From assembly GCA_021737275.1 (NCBI GenBank), contig JAIPEE010000009.1:1-64000 (forward strand): 64,000 nt of DNA, read 5' to 3'. Numbering within the stretch: the stretch's first letter is position 1; each line of letters begins with the position of its first letter. This stretch comes from Desulfobacterales bacterium. GTDB taxonomy: Bacteria > Desulfobacterota > Desulfobacteria > Desulfobacterales > JAIPEE01. This document shows positions 1-10,808 of the stretch, one piece after another. A program made the translations under genes and the position numbers. The notes below the pieces were generated by a model. That model was not told the origin of the DNA and made no database searches. It worked only from the letters and a program-made list of their open reading frames with translations.

Positions 1-73
1 AATTATTAAGATGCTGATAAATCAGCTTCTTGGTTTTTTCAGAGACCCAACTCTTTTTAAACAGTTACTATTT

Positions 74-88
74 AGTTTTCAAAGATCA
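74..88 (-). promoter_or_regulatory. rrn boxA-like antitermination element
   Basis: Read on the minus strand this is TGATCTTTGAAAACT, very close to the boxA element (TGCTCTTTGAAAACT type) that recruits Nus factors in leaders and spacers of rRNA operons. It lies downstream of the promoter at 147-175 and points out of the window. I infer that a 16S rRNA gene begins shortly beyond base 1; no rRNA is visible here. Confidence 0.55.
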
Positions 89-146
89 AACACTCAGCCA
101 CTCGCATGGCCCCGACTCGTTTTTATTTGCGCCGGAAAACTTGGAC

Positions 147-175
147 TTTCTACCCCCTCTGGTTGATGTTGTCAA
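147..175 (-). promoter_or_regulatory. Strong sigma-70 promoter facing the left edge
   Basis: The minus strand carries a perfect -35 (TTGACA, 170-175), a 17-nt spacer and the -10 TAGAAA (147-152). The tRNA-Pro promoter in this window has the same layout (TTGACA-N17-TAGAAG), which suggests a stable-RNA promoter. With the boxA-like element downstream, it probably drives an rRNA operon lying left of the window. Nothing coding was found in 1-356. Confidence 0.6.
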
Positions 176-356
176 GAAGATTTTTTAATTAATTTCTCTT
201 ATCTCAAAGACCCCCTCGCTCAAAAGGAAGAACACTTCTACACTCTGTTTTTGGTTCCGTCAAGGACTATTTTTAAAAAAACTATTTTTTTTATCAGCAC
301 CCGAATTTCGTGGATCTATCACATTCTCCAGCCTACTGATATGAATTACTTTTTTA

Positions 357-1640
357 CTACTTTACTTTCAACTTATGAAACTGTTTTTTCCCTGCCCGCA
401 GCACAATTTCCCCATCAGAAAGGTCTTTATCCGTAACAAGGTAATCGAAAGAGGTAATACGATTCCCGTTAACATAAGCACCACCCTGCTGGATTAAACG
501 TCTTGCAGCACCACCAGACTGTGACAGCCCGGTAATCTGAAACACTTTAAATGCAGGTATACCCGCTGTAAGGACTTCCATATCAACTTCAGAGTGAGGC
601 ACAGAAGCATCATCACTTTCTGAGCCCTCCCTAGGGATGCAGCTTGAAGGAAGCAGATCTGCAGGTAATTTGCGGGAACCAAACATTATTTCTGCGGCTC
701 TAAAGGCATTTACAGCCTTCTCTTCACCATGGGCCAGGGTGGTTGCCTCGAATGCAAGTATGGCCTTAGCCGTGTTCAGATCAGCATCCGTAAGGTCTTT
801 AACCTTGCGGATCTCATCCATGGGCAGAAATGTAAAGAGAGAGAGAAAACGAACGACATCGCGGTCATCCGTATTTACCCAGAACTGAAAATAATCATAG
901 GGTGATGTACGTTCAGCGTCAAGCCAGACTGCACCCTTGGCTGTCTTTCCCATCTTTTCACCGCTGCTGGTGGTGACAAGCGGAAAAGTAATACCAAAGG
1001 CGGTTTCCTGACACATACGCCGTACAAGCTCAACACCGGCAACAATATTACCCCACTGATCTCTGCCGCCCATCTGAAGATGACAACCATATTGTTTAAA
1101 AAGTTTCATAAAATCATATGCCTGAAGGAGCATATAATTAAACTCAATAAAACTGAGACCTTCTTCGGATTCAAGCCGGATTTTATAACTTTCCGCCTTG
1201 ATCATCCGGTTGATACTGAAATGCTTACCGATGTCTCTTAAAAAAGGAATATATTCCAGTTTTGTCAGCCAGTCCGCATTGTTCACCATAATGGCTTTCC
1301 CATCACTGAAATCGATAAAACGGGAAAGCTGGCCTCTGATACCTTCCATATTCTCTTCAATGGCCTCATTAGTAAGCATCTTGCGCATTTCCGTCTTGCC
1401 GCTGGGATCGCCAATAAGCCCCGTACCGCCACCAACAAGCGCAATGGGTCGATGACCATGCCGCTGCATATGAGCAAGAGACATAATCGGAACCAGGCTG
1501 CCCACATGCAAACTTGAAGCTGTTGGGTCAAAACCGATATAGCAGGTTACGTCATTGCCCTCTACATATTCATTCAACTCTGTATCATGAGTTGCCTGCT
1601 CTATAAATCCTCGATCCTGAAGGGTTTCAACTACATTCAT
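357..1640 (-). CDS. tyrS: Tyrosine--tRNA ligase
   Basis: Cytosolic class I aminoacyl-tRNA synthetase that charges tRNA-Tyr with tyrosine. The 427-residue length is normal for bacterial TyrRS. The HIGH-type signature appears as HVGS at residues 45-48, after GFDPTASSLH. The KMSKS-type loop is KMGKT at 229-233. The C-terminal 65 or so residues form the S4 RNA-binding domain (SGGAARRLIQQGGAYVNG). The start is preceded by AAGGAAAAGGA. The gene begins 12 bp after the rny stop codon, so the two are probably cotranscribed. No T-box or other leader is possible in that gap. Confidence 0.97.
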   Translation of the reverse strand: MNVVETLQDRGFIEQATHDTELNEYVEGNDVTCYIGFDPTASSLHVGSLVPIMSLAHMQRHGHRPIALVGGGTGLIGDPSGKTEMRKMLTNEAIEENMEGIRGQLSRFIDFSDGKAIMVNNADWLTKLEYIPFLRDIGKHFSINRMIKAESYKIRLESEEGLSFIEFNYMLLQAYDFMKLFKQYGCHLQMGGRDQWGNIVAGVELVRRMCQETAFGITFPLVTTSSGEKMGKTAKGAVWLDAERTSPYDYFQFWVNTDDRDVVRFLSLFTFLPMDEIRKVKDLTDADLNTAKAILAFEATTLAHGEEKAVNAFRAAEIMFGSRKLPADLLPSSCIPREGSESDDASVPHSEVDMEVLTAGIPAFKVFQITGLSQSGGAARRLIQQGGAYVNGNRITSFDYLVTDKDLSDGEIVLRAGKKQFHKLKVK

Positions 1641-1652
1641 TTATCCTTTTCC

Positions 1653-3215
1653 TTACTTGTTCGCATATTCAACCGCTCGTGTCTCCCTGATAACAACTAC
1701 CCTGATCTGTCCCGGGAAGGTCAACTGCTCTTCAATCTTTTTCACAATATCCCTGCTCACCAGAACGGCCTCATCATCAGAAATAATCGAACTTTCAACA
1801 ATAACACGTATCTCCCTGCCGGCTTGAATCGCAAAAGAATTGGACACACCCTTGAAGGAGTTGGCAATACCCTCAAGATCTTCCAGTCGCTTGATATAGT
1901 TTTCAAGCAGTTCCTTACGTGCACCGGGCCGTGCACCGGACAGGCCATCAGCAGCCTGAACCAGAAGTGCATAAACTGTTGCCGGTGGAATATCTTCGTG
2001 GTGAGCAGCAATGGCATGGACAACCTGAGATGACTCACCATGTTTTTTGGCCAGTTTAGAGCCGAGTAGCGCATGCGGCCCTTCCACTTCGTGATCAACA
2101 GCTTTGCCAAGGTCATGAAGCAAACCCATTCGTTTGGCAATTTTCTGATCAAGACCCAATTCGGCAGCCATGATGCCGCACAGGAATCCTACTTCAACTG
2201 AGTGCTGCAACACATTCTGGGCATAACTTGTTCTGAACTTAAGACGGCCAAGGAACATAATCAGTTCCGGATGGATGCCATGAATACCCAGCTCAAAGGC
2301 CGCCTGTTCACCGGCTTCCTTGATCGCATTATCAACTTCTTTGGTTACCTTTTTAACAACATCCTCAATTCGGGCAGGATGTATTCTGCCGTCTGCAATC
2401 AGACGCATCAGAGAAATTCGGGCAACCTCTCTCCTGACCGGATTGAAACCGGACAATATAACGGCTTCAGGTGTGTCATCTATAATCAGATCAATACCGG
2501 TAGCTGCTTCCAATGCACGGATGTTCCTTCCTTCGCGGCCGATAATACGGCCCTTCATCTCATCGCCCGGCAATTGGACAACTGAAACAGTCCGTTCAGC
2601 AACATAATCGCCGGCATACCTTTGAATTGCCGTTGCCAATATCCGTTTGGCTTTTTTATCAGCCTCTTCCTTGGCCTCATTTTCAATTCGTTTTACAAGT
2701 TTGGCTCCCTCGTGCCGTGCTTCATTTTCCATTGCCCGGACCAAAAGCTCTTTGGCTTGATCCGCAGTCAATCCTGAAATTTTTTCCAGCTGTTTTTTTT
2801 GTTCTTCAACCAGTTCATTATATTTTTCTTCACTTTTAACAATGTCCTGCTCACGACGTGTAAGATTTTTATCTCTCTGTATAACACTCTGTTCTTTACG
2901 TTCGGAAAGTTCCAGTTTTGCATCTAAAGCTTCCTCTTTCTGAGTAAGGCGTTTTTCCCTTTCTTTTAAATCACTTTTTGTCTCTTTGGTTTCCTGGTCA
3001 AACTCACTTTTCATTTTAAAAAGTGTGTCTTTGGCCTCCAGTTCAGCAGATTTGACAATCGTTTCAGCATTCCGCCTGGCATCATCACGAATTCTTGCCG
3101 CTTCCTGTTCAACTGCTTCAATTTTCTTTGAAGCAATTTTATCTTTAACCCAGAAAGCAATGGCAAAACCGGTGATAAAACCGATGATACCAAGTATGAT
3201 ATTATATTCAGACAT
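1653..3215 (-). CDS. rny: Ribonuclease Y
   Basis: Membrane-anchored endoribonuclease that starts mRNA decay. Residues 5-22 form a single transmembrane anchor. Residues 30-200 are a long charged coiled coil. A KH domain with the GxxG loop ([10 protein letters not shown], 222-231) follows, then an HD phosphohydrolase domain with the metal-binding HD pair at 367-368 ([11 protein letters not shown]) and further histidines at AAHHED. The 520-residue length is typical. GGGG lies 9 nt before the ATG. A stable hairpin sits in the 5' leader (3268-3300). Confidence 0.97.
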   Translation of the reverse strand: MSEYNIILGIIGFITGFAIAFWVKDKIASKKIEAVEQEAARIRDDARRNAETIVKSAELEAKDTLFKMKSEFDQETKETKSDLKEREKRLTQKEEALDAKLELSERKEQSVIQRDKNLTRREQDIVKSEEKYNELVEEQKKQLEKISGLTADQAKELLVRAMENEARHEGAKLVKRIENEAKEEADKKAKRILATAIQRYAGDYVAERTVSVVQLPGDEMKGRIIGREGRNIRALEAATGIDLIIDDTPEAVILSGFNPVRREVARISLMRLIADGRIHPARIEDVVKKVTKEVDNAIKEAGEQAAFELGIHGIHPELIMFLGRLKFRTSYAQNVLQHSVEVGFLCGIMAAELGLDQKIAKRMGLLHDLGKAVDHEVEGPHALLGSKLAKKHGESSQVVHAIAAHHEDIPPATVYALLVQAADGLSGARPGARKELLENYIKRLEDLEGIANSFKGVSNSFAIQAGREIRVIVESSIISDDEAVLVSRDIVKKIEEQLTFPGQIRVVVIRETRAVEYANK

Positions 3216-3535
3216 ATTTTATATCCCCCAGATACAAATGATGATTTATAATATTACCCCTCCGTATGGCGATTAACTTTTCTGTTAAAGTTATATCGCT
3301 CTTATATTATATCACCCTGTGTTTATAATCCTAATACTAAAGGTTTCCGCCATTATCCTAAATAAAGGACAAAAAAACCATATAAACTGTTGTCTATATC
3401 ACTGTAACAGCCTAAATAATATCAATAAATTTATTTGGAGCAAATTCAAGGAGAAACGGTGAGAGTTCATTTTATAGATTTTATTTTAAAATTAAATAAA
3501 ATCCATACCGGAATGATGGACCATTATTGAATATC
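3216..3535. other. Non-coding interval between 6S RNA and rny
   Basis: No credible coding sequence was found. The interval holds the rny leader, with the hairpin at 3268-3300, and AT-rich sequence. A TATAAT on the minus strand near 3315 has no convincing -35 partner, so I do not call a promoter. Confidence 0.5.
3268..3300 (-). promoter_or_regulatory. Hairpin in the rny 5' leader
   Basis: An inverted repeat (TAACTTT / AAAGTTA, extended by GCGAT / ATCGC with one bulge) can form a stem of about 12 bp around a 6-nt loop, 53 nt or more upstream of the rny start codon. No U-tract follows, so it is not a terminator. It could stabilise the mRNA or be a target for RNase Y itself; this is inference. 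Confidence 0.4.
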
Positions 3536-3725
3536 GAAACGAGATCCCCGCCAAAATGCCGTGTTGCCAGGTCTTTGAACCTGAATTCAAAGTGGGCGCT
3601 TTGTGATTCCTTTAGGCTTTTCTGTACAAGCAGAACTTGCGCACCGGAATCAGGGGAAGCCCCCTTTTATTAAATTATTGGATCAAAGAACATCTTACAA
3701 TCACGAACATGGCAGGGGTCTCGTA
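3536..3725 (-). ncRNA. ssrS: 6S RNA candidate (RNA polymerase regulator)
   Basis: About 190 nt between zapA and rny, on the same strand as both. The 5' segment CGAGACCCCTGCC pairs with the 3' segment GGCGGGGATCTCG to make the closing stem. Just inside the 3' arm, GGTTCAAAGACCTGGCAACACG resembles the conserved 3' half of enterobacterial 6S RNA, in cut form GGTTCAA...GGC...GGCGG. The interior is a long imperfect rod typical of 6S RNA. The gene order zapA-ssrS is also known from gammaproteobacteria. 6S RNA imitates an open promoter and binds sigma-70 holoenzyme. No promoter is evident directly upstream, so processing from a zapA transcript is possible. Confidence 0.75.
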
Positions 3726-3847
3726 AAGTGATCATTCAAATTAATTGGTTCCGGACACTAATCATCATTTATTATAGTGCTATAATGATTTATCCTGATC
3801 AATTTCCGGTGAAAATGAACTGAAAGGTCTTTACTTTAAGCAACCCG

Positions 3848-4141
3848 CTACTTTACATACTCATTTAATACGCGAACCAGATTTCCTGTCTTGCCTGAAA
3901 CTTCCTGTATTAATTTATTTTTATTCTGTTTCAACTCAAAGTTTTCATTGGCAATATTTAGTGCAGCTAACAGCAGAATCGACAATTTAGAAATATTAGA
4001 AGTCTTTTCAGAATGCTGAGATTCTATTTTCGATACTTCCTTAACCAGGTAATCCGCAACTTCTTTTGCCTTATTACCGTCTGATTCGGCTTTAAATGTA
4101 AATGGCTGCCCGAAAAGCTCTATAGTTACAATCTGTTCCAA
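3848..4141 (-). CDS. zapA: Cell division protein ZapA
   Basis: FtsZ-ring-associated protein that crosslinks FtsZ filaments at midcell. It has 97 residues, the usual ZapA length. The N-terminal half has the family's beta strands (VTIELFGQPFTF) and the C-terminal half is a coiled coil containing the conserved ILLLAALNIANE segment. It lies 56 bp downstream of a second small coiled-coil gene and just upstream of the 6S RNA candidate; both genes probably share the promoter at 4453-4481. Confidence 0.88.
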   Translation of the reverse strand: MEQIVTIELFGQPFTFKAESDGNKAKEVADYLVKEVSKIESQHSEKTSNISKLSILLLAALNIANENFELKQNKNKLIQEVSGKTGNLVRVLNEYVK

Positions 4142-4197
4142 TTAAATTGTATGCTACCTTTCTGAAAATCACCGCTATCGCACTGCCAACCAGATTA

Positions 4198-4428
4198 TTA
4201 TGAATCTTCCAATCTGGATAGCAGGCCATCAATTTTTGAACGGATCAAAGCCCTCTCCTCTGTGAAAGTATTTTCTGCGTCTACTTTCCCCTGAAGTTCA
4301 CTCTCTAACTGATCAATTCTGTTCTTCAGCTCTAAATTCTCTGCCTCGATTAATTTTCGGCCCTGAATTAGCTTTTCAATATTTTGTTCAATTTCTTCAA
4401 ACTGTTTAACTATTGCTTCGTTATCCAC
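4198..4428 (-). CDS. ZapB-like small coiled-coil protein
   Basis: A 76-residue, highly charged protein that is almost entirely heptad-repeat coiled coil (for example AENLELKNRIDQLESELQ). It has no signal peptide or membrane segment. Size, composition and position directly upstream of zapA fit the ZapB-type division proteins that work with ZapA, but coiled coils are poorly diagnostic and I assign this by context. A promoter lies immediately upstream. Confidence 0.65.
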   Translation of the reverse strand: MDNEAIVKQFEEIEQNIEKLIQGRKLIEAENLELKNRIDQLESELQGKVDAENTFTEERALIRSKIDGLLSRLEDS

Positions 4429-4452
4429 TATTCACCCCTGATTAATTATTCG

Positions 4453-4481
4453 ATTAAACCCTGACAATGCAATATTGTCAA
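4453..4481 (-). promoter_or_regulatory. Promoter of the zapB-like/zapA operon with dyad
   Basis: Minus strand: perfect -35 TTGACA (4476-4481), 17-nt spacer, -10 TTTAAT (4453-4458, five of six matches). An inverted repeat TGACAAT-N5-ATTGTCA (4462-4480) covers the -35 box and half of the spacer, where a repressor would block polymerase. The promoter begins only about 10 bp after the stop codon of the upstream nucleotidyltransferase gene. Confidence 0.6.
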
Positions 4482-4491
4482 GATATTTTGA

Positions 4492-5232
4492 TTATCCAGC
4501 CTCCAAAACGGCTTCTACGGCCTTAAGATGTTCAACACTGTTAATACCTGAAAATTCCACAGCATTTTCACCAAGCATCATTCCAACAACCTGATTCTTC
4601 TCATTAGCAATTTTCACAATATCAGTAAGATAATATTCACCTTGGGCATTATTGGCCTGAAGTTTTGAAAGCGCTTCCTTTAAAAAAATCTGATTAACGC
4701 AGTAAACACCTGTATTTATAATATTTATACATTTTTGTGCATCTGTTGCATCGGCCTGTTCAACAATTTGGGATACATTTCCATCTTCATCAACAAGCAT
4801 CCTGCCATACCCGGTTGGATCATCAAGCTGAACGGCAAGCACGGAAACAACTCTCCTGTTCCTGGCATGATCCTCAGCCAATTTTAAAATGGTTTGAGAT
4901 GTGAGTAACGGCACATCCCCGCATAAAATAATAACATCTTTTATCTTTTCAGTCAGATAAGGTAATGCACACTGGACAGCATGCCCGGTTCCAAGTTGTT
5001 CTTCCTGAAAGGCAAAAAGAATATCATGTGTTTTATTAATGACCTGTCTTACTTTTTCAGCCTGGTGCCCCACTACAGCTATAATATTATTACCGACAGC
5101 CTCGCCGGCTGTTTCAACAACATAGGTAATCATGGGTTTTCCCAGAACATCATGGAGTACCTTTGCCTTATCTGACATCATACGCGTTCCAAGGCCTGCC
5201 GCTAATATAATTACAGCCGTATCTTTTAGCAC
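4492..5232 (-). CDS. GlmU-type sugar nucleotidyltransferase, single domain
   Basis: NTP-transferase fold enzyme resembling the uridylyltransferase half of GlmU, which makes UDP-N-acetylglucosamine from UTP and GlcNAc-1-phosphate. The N-terminus carries the signature LAAGLGTRM followed by K24 in DKAKVLH, and CGDVPLL matches the metal-site region. At 246 residues it ends where GlmU would enter its left-handed beta-helix acetyltransferase domain, so that activity is absent or encoded elsewhere. The start codon is GTG, preceded by GGAG. It lies just past the atp operon terminator. Confidence 0.8.
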   Translation of the reverse strand: MLKDTAVIILAAGLGTRMMSDKAKVLHDVLGKPMITYVVETAGEAVGNNIIAVVGHQAEKVRQVINKTHDILFAFQEEQLGTGHAVQCALPYLTEKIKDVIILCGDVPLLTSQTILKLAEDHARNRRVVSVLAVQLDDPTGYGRMLVDEDGNVSQIVEQADATDAQKCINIINTGVYCVNQIFLKEALSKLQANNAQGEYYLTDIVKIANEKNQVVGMMLGENAVEFSGINSVEHLKAVEAVLEAG

Positions 5233-5252
5233 TAATGTTGCTCCTGAAAGGG

Positions 5253-5291
5253 TTAAAAAAAATAGGGCAAACCGTTTATCGGTTTGCCCTA
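5253..5291 (-). terminator. Rho-independent terminator of the atp operon
   Basis: A perfect 12-bp stem (TAGGGCAAACCG / CGGTTTGCCCTA) with a 5-nt loop, followed on the minus strand by eight T residues. It lies 47 bp after the atpC stop codon and before the GlmU-like gene. Confidence 0.92.
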
Positions 5292-5337
5292 TATATTTAT
5301 ATTATCTATTCGTCAATGTATAATTTACTGTTTCCTG

Positions 5338-5748
5338 TTACACATTTTTAACGAGCCGTAATCGATGCATTGCCCTGTCAAGCGCTGCTTTAGCACGTGC
5401 AATATCAACTTTTTCCTTGGTGTCATCATCAAGTCTTTTCTGTGCTCTTTCCAGTGCTGACTGTGCGCGATCAACATCAATTTGAGATCGTCTTTCAGCA
5501 GATTCTGCGAGAACAGTAACCCTGTCCGGCAAAACTTCAGCAAAACCACCACTTACAAATACCATTCGTTCTTTTCCTTCGGCATCCGTATAACGTATAG
5601 AACCGATTTTAAGGGTACTGAGAAAAGGCGTATGCCCTGCCAGTACACCAAACTCACCAAGTTCACCAGGGCAGACAGCAATCTCTACTTCTTCGCTGAC
5701 GACAGCCTTTTCAGGAGTCACTACTTCAAGCCTGATATTTTTTGCCAT
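5338..5748 (-). CDS. atpC: ATP synthase F1 subunit epsilon
   Basis: Subunit of the central stalk that couples rotor movement to catalysis and can inhibit ATP hydrolysis. It has 136 residues: an N-terminal beta-sandwich (LEVVTPEKAVVSEEVE, CPGELGEFGVLAGHTPFLS) and a C-terminal helical hairpin rich in alanine and arginine. It is the last gene of the operon, 18 bp after atpD, and is followed by a strong terminator. Confidence 0.95.
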   Translation of the reverse strand: MAKNIRLEVVTPEKAVVSEEVEIAVCPGELGEFGVLAGHTPFLSTLKIGSIRYTDAEGKERMVFVSGGFAEVLPDRVTVLAESAERRSQIDVDRAQSALERAQKRLDDDTKEKVDIARAKAALDRAMHRLRLVKNV

Positions 5749-5766
5749 AATTTAACTCCCTGCTAA

Positions 5767-7182
<1,416 letters not shown>

Positions 7183-7216
7183 TTAACGACCTCCTGTGTA
7201 CTATAAACGGTATTTT

Positions 7217-8107
7217 TTATCCTTTTAGAGCCTCAGCGCCACCAACGATATCCATCAGGTCGGCTGTAATAGCAGCCTGCCGGGCTTTGTTGTATGCCAG
7301 AGTAAGGCTATCAATCATATCATTACAAGCTTTTGTCGCATTATCCATTGCCGTCATACGAGCAGCATGTTCACTTGTAGATGTTTCCAGAAGTGCATTG
7401 TATATCTGCACATAAATATTACGGGGGAGCATATCGCCAAGCAGCTCATCCGCTGATGGTTCACAAATGTGTTCCGGCAAATACGGTGCATTCTCATCAA
7501 CTTCTTCTTCAACCTTTTCTATAGGTGGAATGGGAAGGATCTGTTTCATGACGGCATTTTGACGTGCCATACTGAGAAACTCTGAATAGATGATATAGAC
7601 TTCATCATATTTATCAGCCAGAAATGCATCAATTATTTTTTTACCGGAAACACTGGCGGTATTAAATCCAAACTTCGAGCCGACAACGCCAAGATATTCA
7701 TCCTGAATTGTCAACTTATTGGATTTTGCCCAGCCACGTCCCTTCTTACCAAAGTTAGTAACGGAAATTTCAACATCTTCGCCTTCTTTTCCCTTAAAAA
7801 ACTTTTCAGCAACGGAAATGAGATTGGAGTTAAAACCACCACAAAGCCCTCTGTCTGAGGTACAAAGAACAAGGTGAATTTTTTTCACCTCTTCCTTGGC
7901 GAGAAGCAGGGGACTTGACTCTTTACCTGCTTTTTCTGCCAGACTTCCAAGAACTTCAGAAAATTTAGCGGCATACGGACGAAAGGACTCCATTTTACTC
8001 TGGGCACCACGCAACCTGGAGGTTGCAACCATATTCATGGCTTTCGTAATCTGCTTAGTTTTCTTTACACCAACTATTTTTGTTTGAACTTCTTTTAATG
8101 TTGCCAT
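7217..8107 (-). CDS. atpG: ATP synthase F1 subunit gamma
   Basis: Central rotor shaft of F1. It has 296 residues, with the conserved N-terminal helix (KTKQITKAMNMVATSRLR) and C-terminal helix (EHAARMTAMDNATKACNDMI) that form the coiled-coil shaft, and the Rossmann-like middle with SDRGLCGGFN. It sits between atpA and atpD in the standard order. Confidence 0.97.
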   Translation of the reverse strand: MATLKEVQTKIVGVKKTKQITKAMNMVATSRLRGAQSKMESFRPYAAKFSEVLGSLAEKAGKESSPLLLAKEEVKKIHLVLCTSDRGLCGGFNSNLISVAEKFFKGKEGEDVEISVTNFGKKGRGWAKSNKLTIQDEYLGVVGSKFGFNTASVSGKKIIDAFLADKYDEVYIIYSEFLSMARQNAVMKQILPIPPIEKVEEEVDENAPYLPEHICEPSADELLGDMLPRNIYVQIYNALLETSTSEHAARMTAMDNATKACNDMIDSLTLAYNKARQAAITADLMDIVGGAEALKG

Positions 8108-8152
8108 ACAGGTCAGCCCTTATGAACTTTATAAGTTTTTATCTCAAATGCA

Positions 8153-9670
8153 TTATTTAACAGTGTCTTTAAATTCTTCATCATATGCGGTCAAGGCTTC
8201 TTTCATCAACTTTTCAATATCATCAGTAATTTTCTGCTTTTCCTTTAACTGAGCGAAAACCTGAGGAAATCTCTCTTCAACAAAAGGATAAAGACCTGCT
8301 TCGTATTTATCAACCGAATCGATCGGATACTTATCAAGAAAACCTCTGGTTCCGGCAAAAAGAATGGTAACCTGTTTTTCCATTGATAACGGCTGATACT
8401 GAGGCTGTTTCAGGATTTCAACAAGTCTCTGTCCACGGGTCAACTGTTTTTGGGTAGATGCATCAAGATCACTACCAAATGCGGCAAATGCTTCCAGTTC
8501 ACGGAACTGAGCCATATCCAGACGCAAAGTACCGGCAACCTGTTTCATGGCTTTTACCTGAGCGGCACCACCAACACGGGAAACAGAAAGGCCAACATTA
8601 ATGGCCGGACGGGTACCGGCAAAAAACAAACTGGGTTCAAGATAAATCTGACCGTCAGTAATTGAAATAACGTTTGTTGGAATATATGCAGAAACGTCAC
8701 CAGCCTGGGTTTCAATGATCGGCAGAGCGGTCAGGGAACCGGCACCCAGTTCATCACTAAGTTTGGCGGAACGTTCGAGCAGACGTGAATGGTTATAGAA
8801 AATATCACCAGGATAAGCTTCACGTCCCGGCGGACGTCTAAGAAGCAAAGAAACCTGACGATAAGCAGCAGCCTGTTTTGAAAGATCATCATAAATAATC
8901 AGTGCATGTTTGCCGGCATCACGGAAATATTCACCCATCGCACAACCGGCATAAGGTGAAACAAACTGCAGCGTTGCAGGATCGGAAGCACATGCGGCAA
9001 CGATGGTGGTGTACTCCATGGCACCATGTTTTTCCAAAACAGCATGAACCTGGGCAACTGTTGATTTTTTCTGGCCACAGGCAACATAGATACAATAAAC
9101 ATCCGTATCTTTCTGCGCAAGAATGGCATCGATGGCACAAGCAGTTTTACCGATCTGGCGGTCACCAATAATAAGCTCACGCTGACCACGGCCAACCGGT
9201 GTCATTGCGTCAACAGCTTTAAGGCCGGTATAACAGGGCTCATGAACACCCTTTCTGGCGATAACACCAGGTGCCACCATTTCAACACGACGGGTCTCTG
9301 TGGCATTAATCGGTCCTTTGCCGTCCAGCGGCTCACCAACAGCGGAAACAACGCGTCCAAGTACGGCTTCTCCAACAGGTACCTCTGCAATTTTGCCGGT
9401 ACGTTTAACAAGATCACCTTCTTTAATAAAGGTATCTTCACCCATAATAGCGATACCAACGTTGTCTTCTTCAAGGTTCAGAACCAGTCCGAGAATTCCA
9501 CCGGGGAATTCAACCAGCTCAAGGGCCATTGCTTTTTCAAGGCCGTAAACCCTGGCGATACCATCACCAACTGACAGAACAACTCCGGTTTCACTCAGTT
9601 CGACCTTCTTGTCATAATTTGCAATCTGATCTTTAATTATTTGGCTTATTTCTTCAGCTTTTAATTCCAT
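8153..9670 (-). CDS. atpA: ATP synthase F1 subunit alpha
   Basis: Non-catalytic nucleotide-binding subunit of F1. It has 505 residues. The Walker A motif is GDRQIGKTA, and the alpha-specific SRVGGAAQ and arginine-finger region are present. Its start codon overlaps the atpH stop by one base (TAATG), which implies translational coupling. Spacing to atpG is 45 bp. Confidence 0.98.
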   Translation of the reverse strand: MELKAEEISQIIKDQIANYDKKVELSETGVVLSVGDGIARVYGLEKAMALELVEFPGGILGLVLNLEEDNVGIAIMGEDTFIKEGDLVKRTGKIAEVPVGEAVLGRVVSAVGEPLDGKGPINATETRRVEMVAPGVIARKGVHEPCYTGLKAVDAMTPVGRGQRELIIGDRQIGKTACAIDAILAQKDTDVYCIYVACGQKKSTVAQVHAVLEKHGAMEYTTIVAACASDPATLQFVSPYAGCAMGEYFRDAGKHALIIYDDLSKQAAAYRQVSLLLRRPPGREAYPGDIFYNHSRLLERSAKLSDELGAGSLTALPIIETQAGDVSAYIPTNVISITDGQIYLEPSLFFAGTRPAINVGLSVSRVGGAAQVKAMKQVAGTLRLDMAQFRELEAFAAFGSDLDASTQKQLTRGQRLVEILKQPQYQPLSMEKQVTILFAGTRGFLDKYPIDSVDKYEAGLYPFVEERFPQVFAQLKEKQKITDDIEKLMKEALTAYDEEFKDTVK

Positions 9671-10221
9671 TATACACTTTCACCCCTTTTTAAAGATTCT
9701 CTCATATTGAGTAACTGTGTTCTGACACTTCCGTCCAAAACAAGATCCCCGATTCTTGTAACGATACCGCCAATGAGTTCGGGATCCTCTTCAGCATCAA
9801 GAATAATATCTTTACCTGTCATGTTGGACAGGGTTGCACGAATCTTATCCGTGGTTTCGGATGAAAGCTCCGTAGCCGAAACCAGGCTGGCTCGAAGAAC
9901 GCCTTTTAATTCGTCAGCCAGTTTTTGATAAAAATCATCTATTGCACCCAGGAAACCAATTCTTCCTTTATCGAAAAGCAACATAAGAAAGGCTTCAGTA
10001 ACCTTCGCCAGGTTTAGTTTTGCAATAACTGCCTGCAGAACCTTTTTGCGCCCTTCCATATCATAAAGGGGGTTATGAATTGCCTGTTCAAGTTCTTTTT
10101 GTGAAGAAATTAACGCTGAAACACCTGCAATCTCTTCACGGTAAGTTTCAGCCTGCCCATCTTCTTTACCAATGAGCAGAAGTGCTTTGGCATAACGCCG
10201 TGCGATCGCCATATTTTTCAC
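9670..10221 (-). CDS. atpH: ATP synthase F1 subunit delta
   Basis: Peripheral-stalk subunit (OSCP homologue) joining F1 to the b subunits. It has 183 residues with the family's N-terminal helical bundle ([16 protein letters not shown]) and the C-terminal signature [20 protein letters not shown]. It is translationally coupled on both sides: it overlaps atpF upstream and atpA downstream by one base each. Confidence 0.96.
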   Translation of the reverse strand: MKNMAIARRYAKALLLIGKEDGQAETYREEIAGVSALISSQKELEQAIHNPLYDMEGRKKVLQAVIAKLNLAKVTEAFLMLLFDKGRIGFLGAIDDFYQKLADELKGVLRASLVSATELSSETTDKIRATLSNMTGKDIILDAEEDPELIGGIVTRIGDLVLDGSVRTQLLNMRESLKRGESV

Positions 10222-10808
10222 TATGACACCACCTTCTCTAAATATTCATCAACCATTTTTTCCTGATCATCAGCCGTAATTTTTGCCTTTATTATTGCTT
10301 CAGCTTTTTCAAGTGCTTTTTCCAACACCTCATCCTGAAGTTTTTGCTTTGCCTGGCTGAATTCATGCTCAATATTTCTTTTGGCCTGTGCCTCAAGTTT
10401 TTCAGCATTTTTTTCAGCTTCTTTAAGAATTCTTTCCCTGGCTTCTTCACCCTGACGGATATATTCAGCTACCAGCTTATCTGCTTCACTATCAAGCTGT
10501 GCAAGCCGGTTATTATATTCAGCAAGTTTCTGCTCTGCTTCTGATTTCCGGTTTTCAAGATCAGAAATCTGTTCCCTGATGCCTGTAATTCTGGAACCAA
10601 GCGCTTTGCCAACCGGTTTTCTTACAAGGAGGAAAAGACCAACGGCCAGTGCAACAAAGTTCATGACACGATAAGTATCAGTTGAAACCCAGCCTTTTGG
10701 TTCTGCTTCACCGTGACCACCGCCTGAGGATGCAAAAACAGGCATCGCAACAGCACAGAAAAGGATCAGTAATGTAATCAGAATCGGGGCAAGCTTTTTA
10801 ATACACAT
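10221..10808 (-). CDS. atpF: ATP synthase F0 subunit b
   Basis: Peripheral-stalk membrane subunit. It has 195 residues. A hydrophobic N-terminal segment (residues 8-26) looks like a signal sequence or extra membrane helix, a second membrane segment (about 48-65, FVALAVGLFLLVRKP) is the conserved b-type anchor, and the rest is a long coiled coil. The extended N-terminus distinguishes it from its shorter paralogue just upstream. It overlaps both neighbours by one base. Confidence 0.93.
   Translation of the reverse strand: MCIKKLAPILITLLILFCAVAMPVFASSGGGHGEAEPKGWVSTDTYRVMNFVALAVGLFLLVRKPVGKALGSRITGIREQISDLENRKSEAEQKLAEYNNRLAQLDSEADKLVAEYIRQGEEARERILKEAEKNAEKLEAQAKRNIEHEFSQAKQKLQDEVLEKALEKAEAIIKAKITADDQEKMVDEYLEKVVS

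Noticed and set aside
3300-3345. TATAAT on the minus strand as an rny promoter
   Set aside because: No -35 element at a usable distance.
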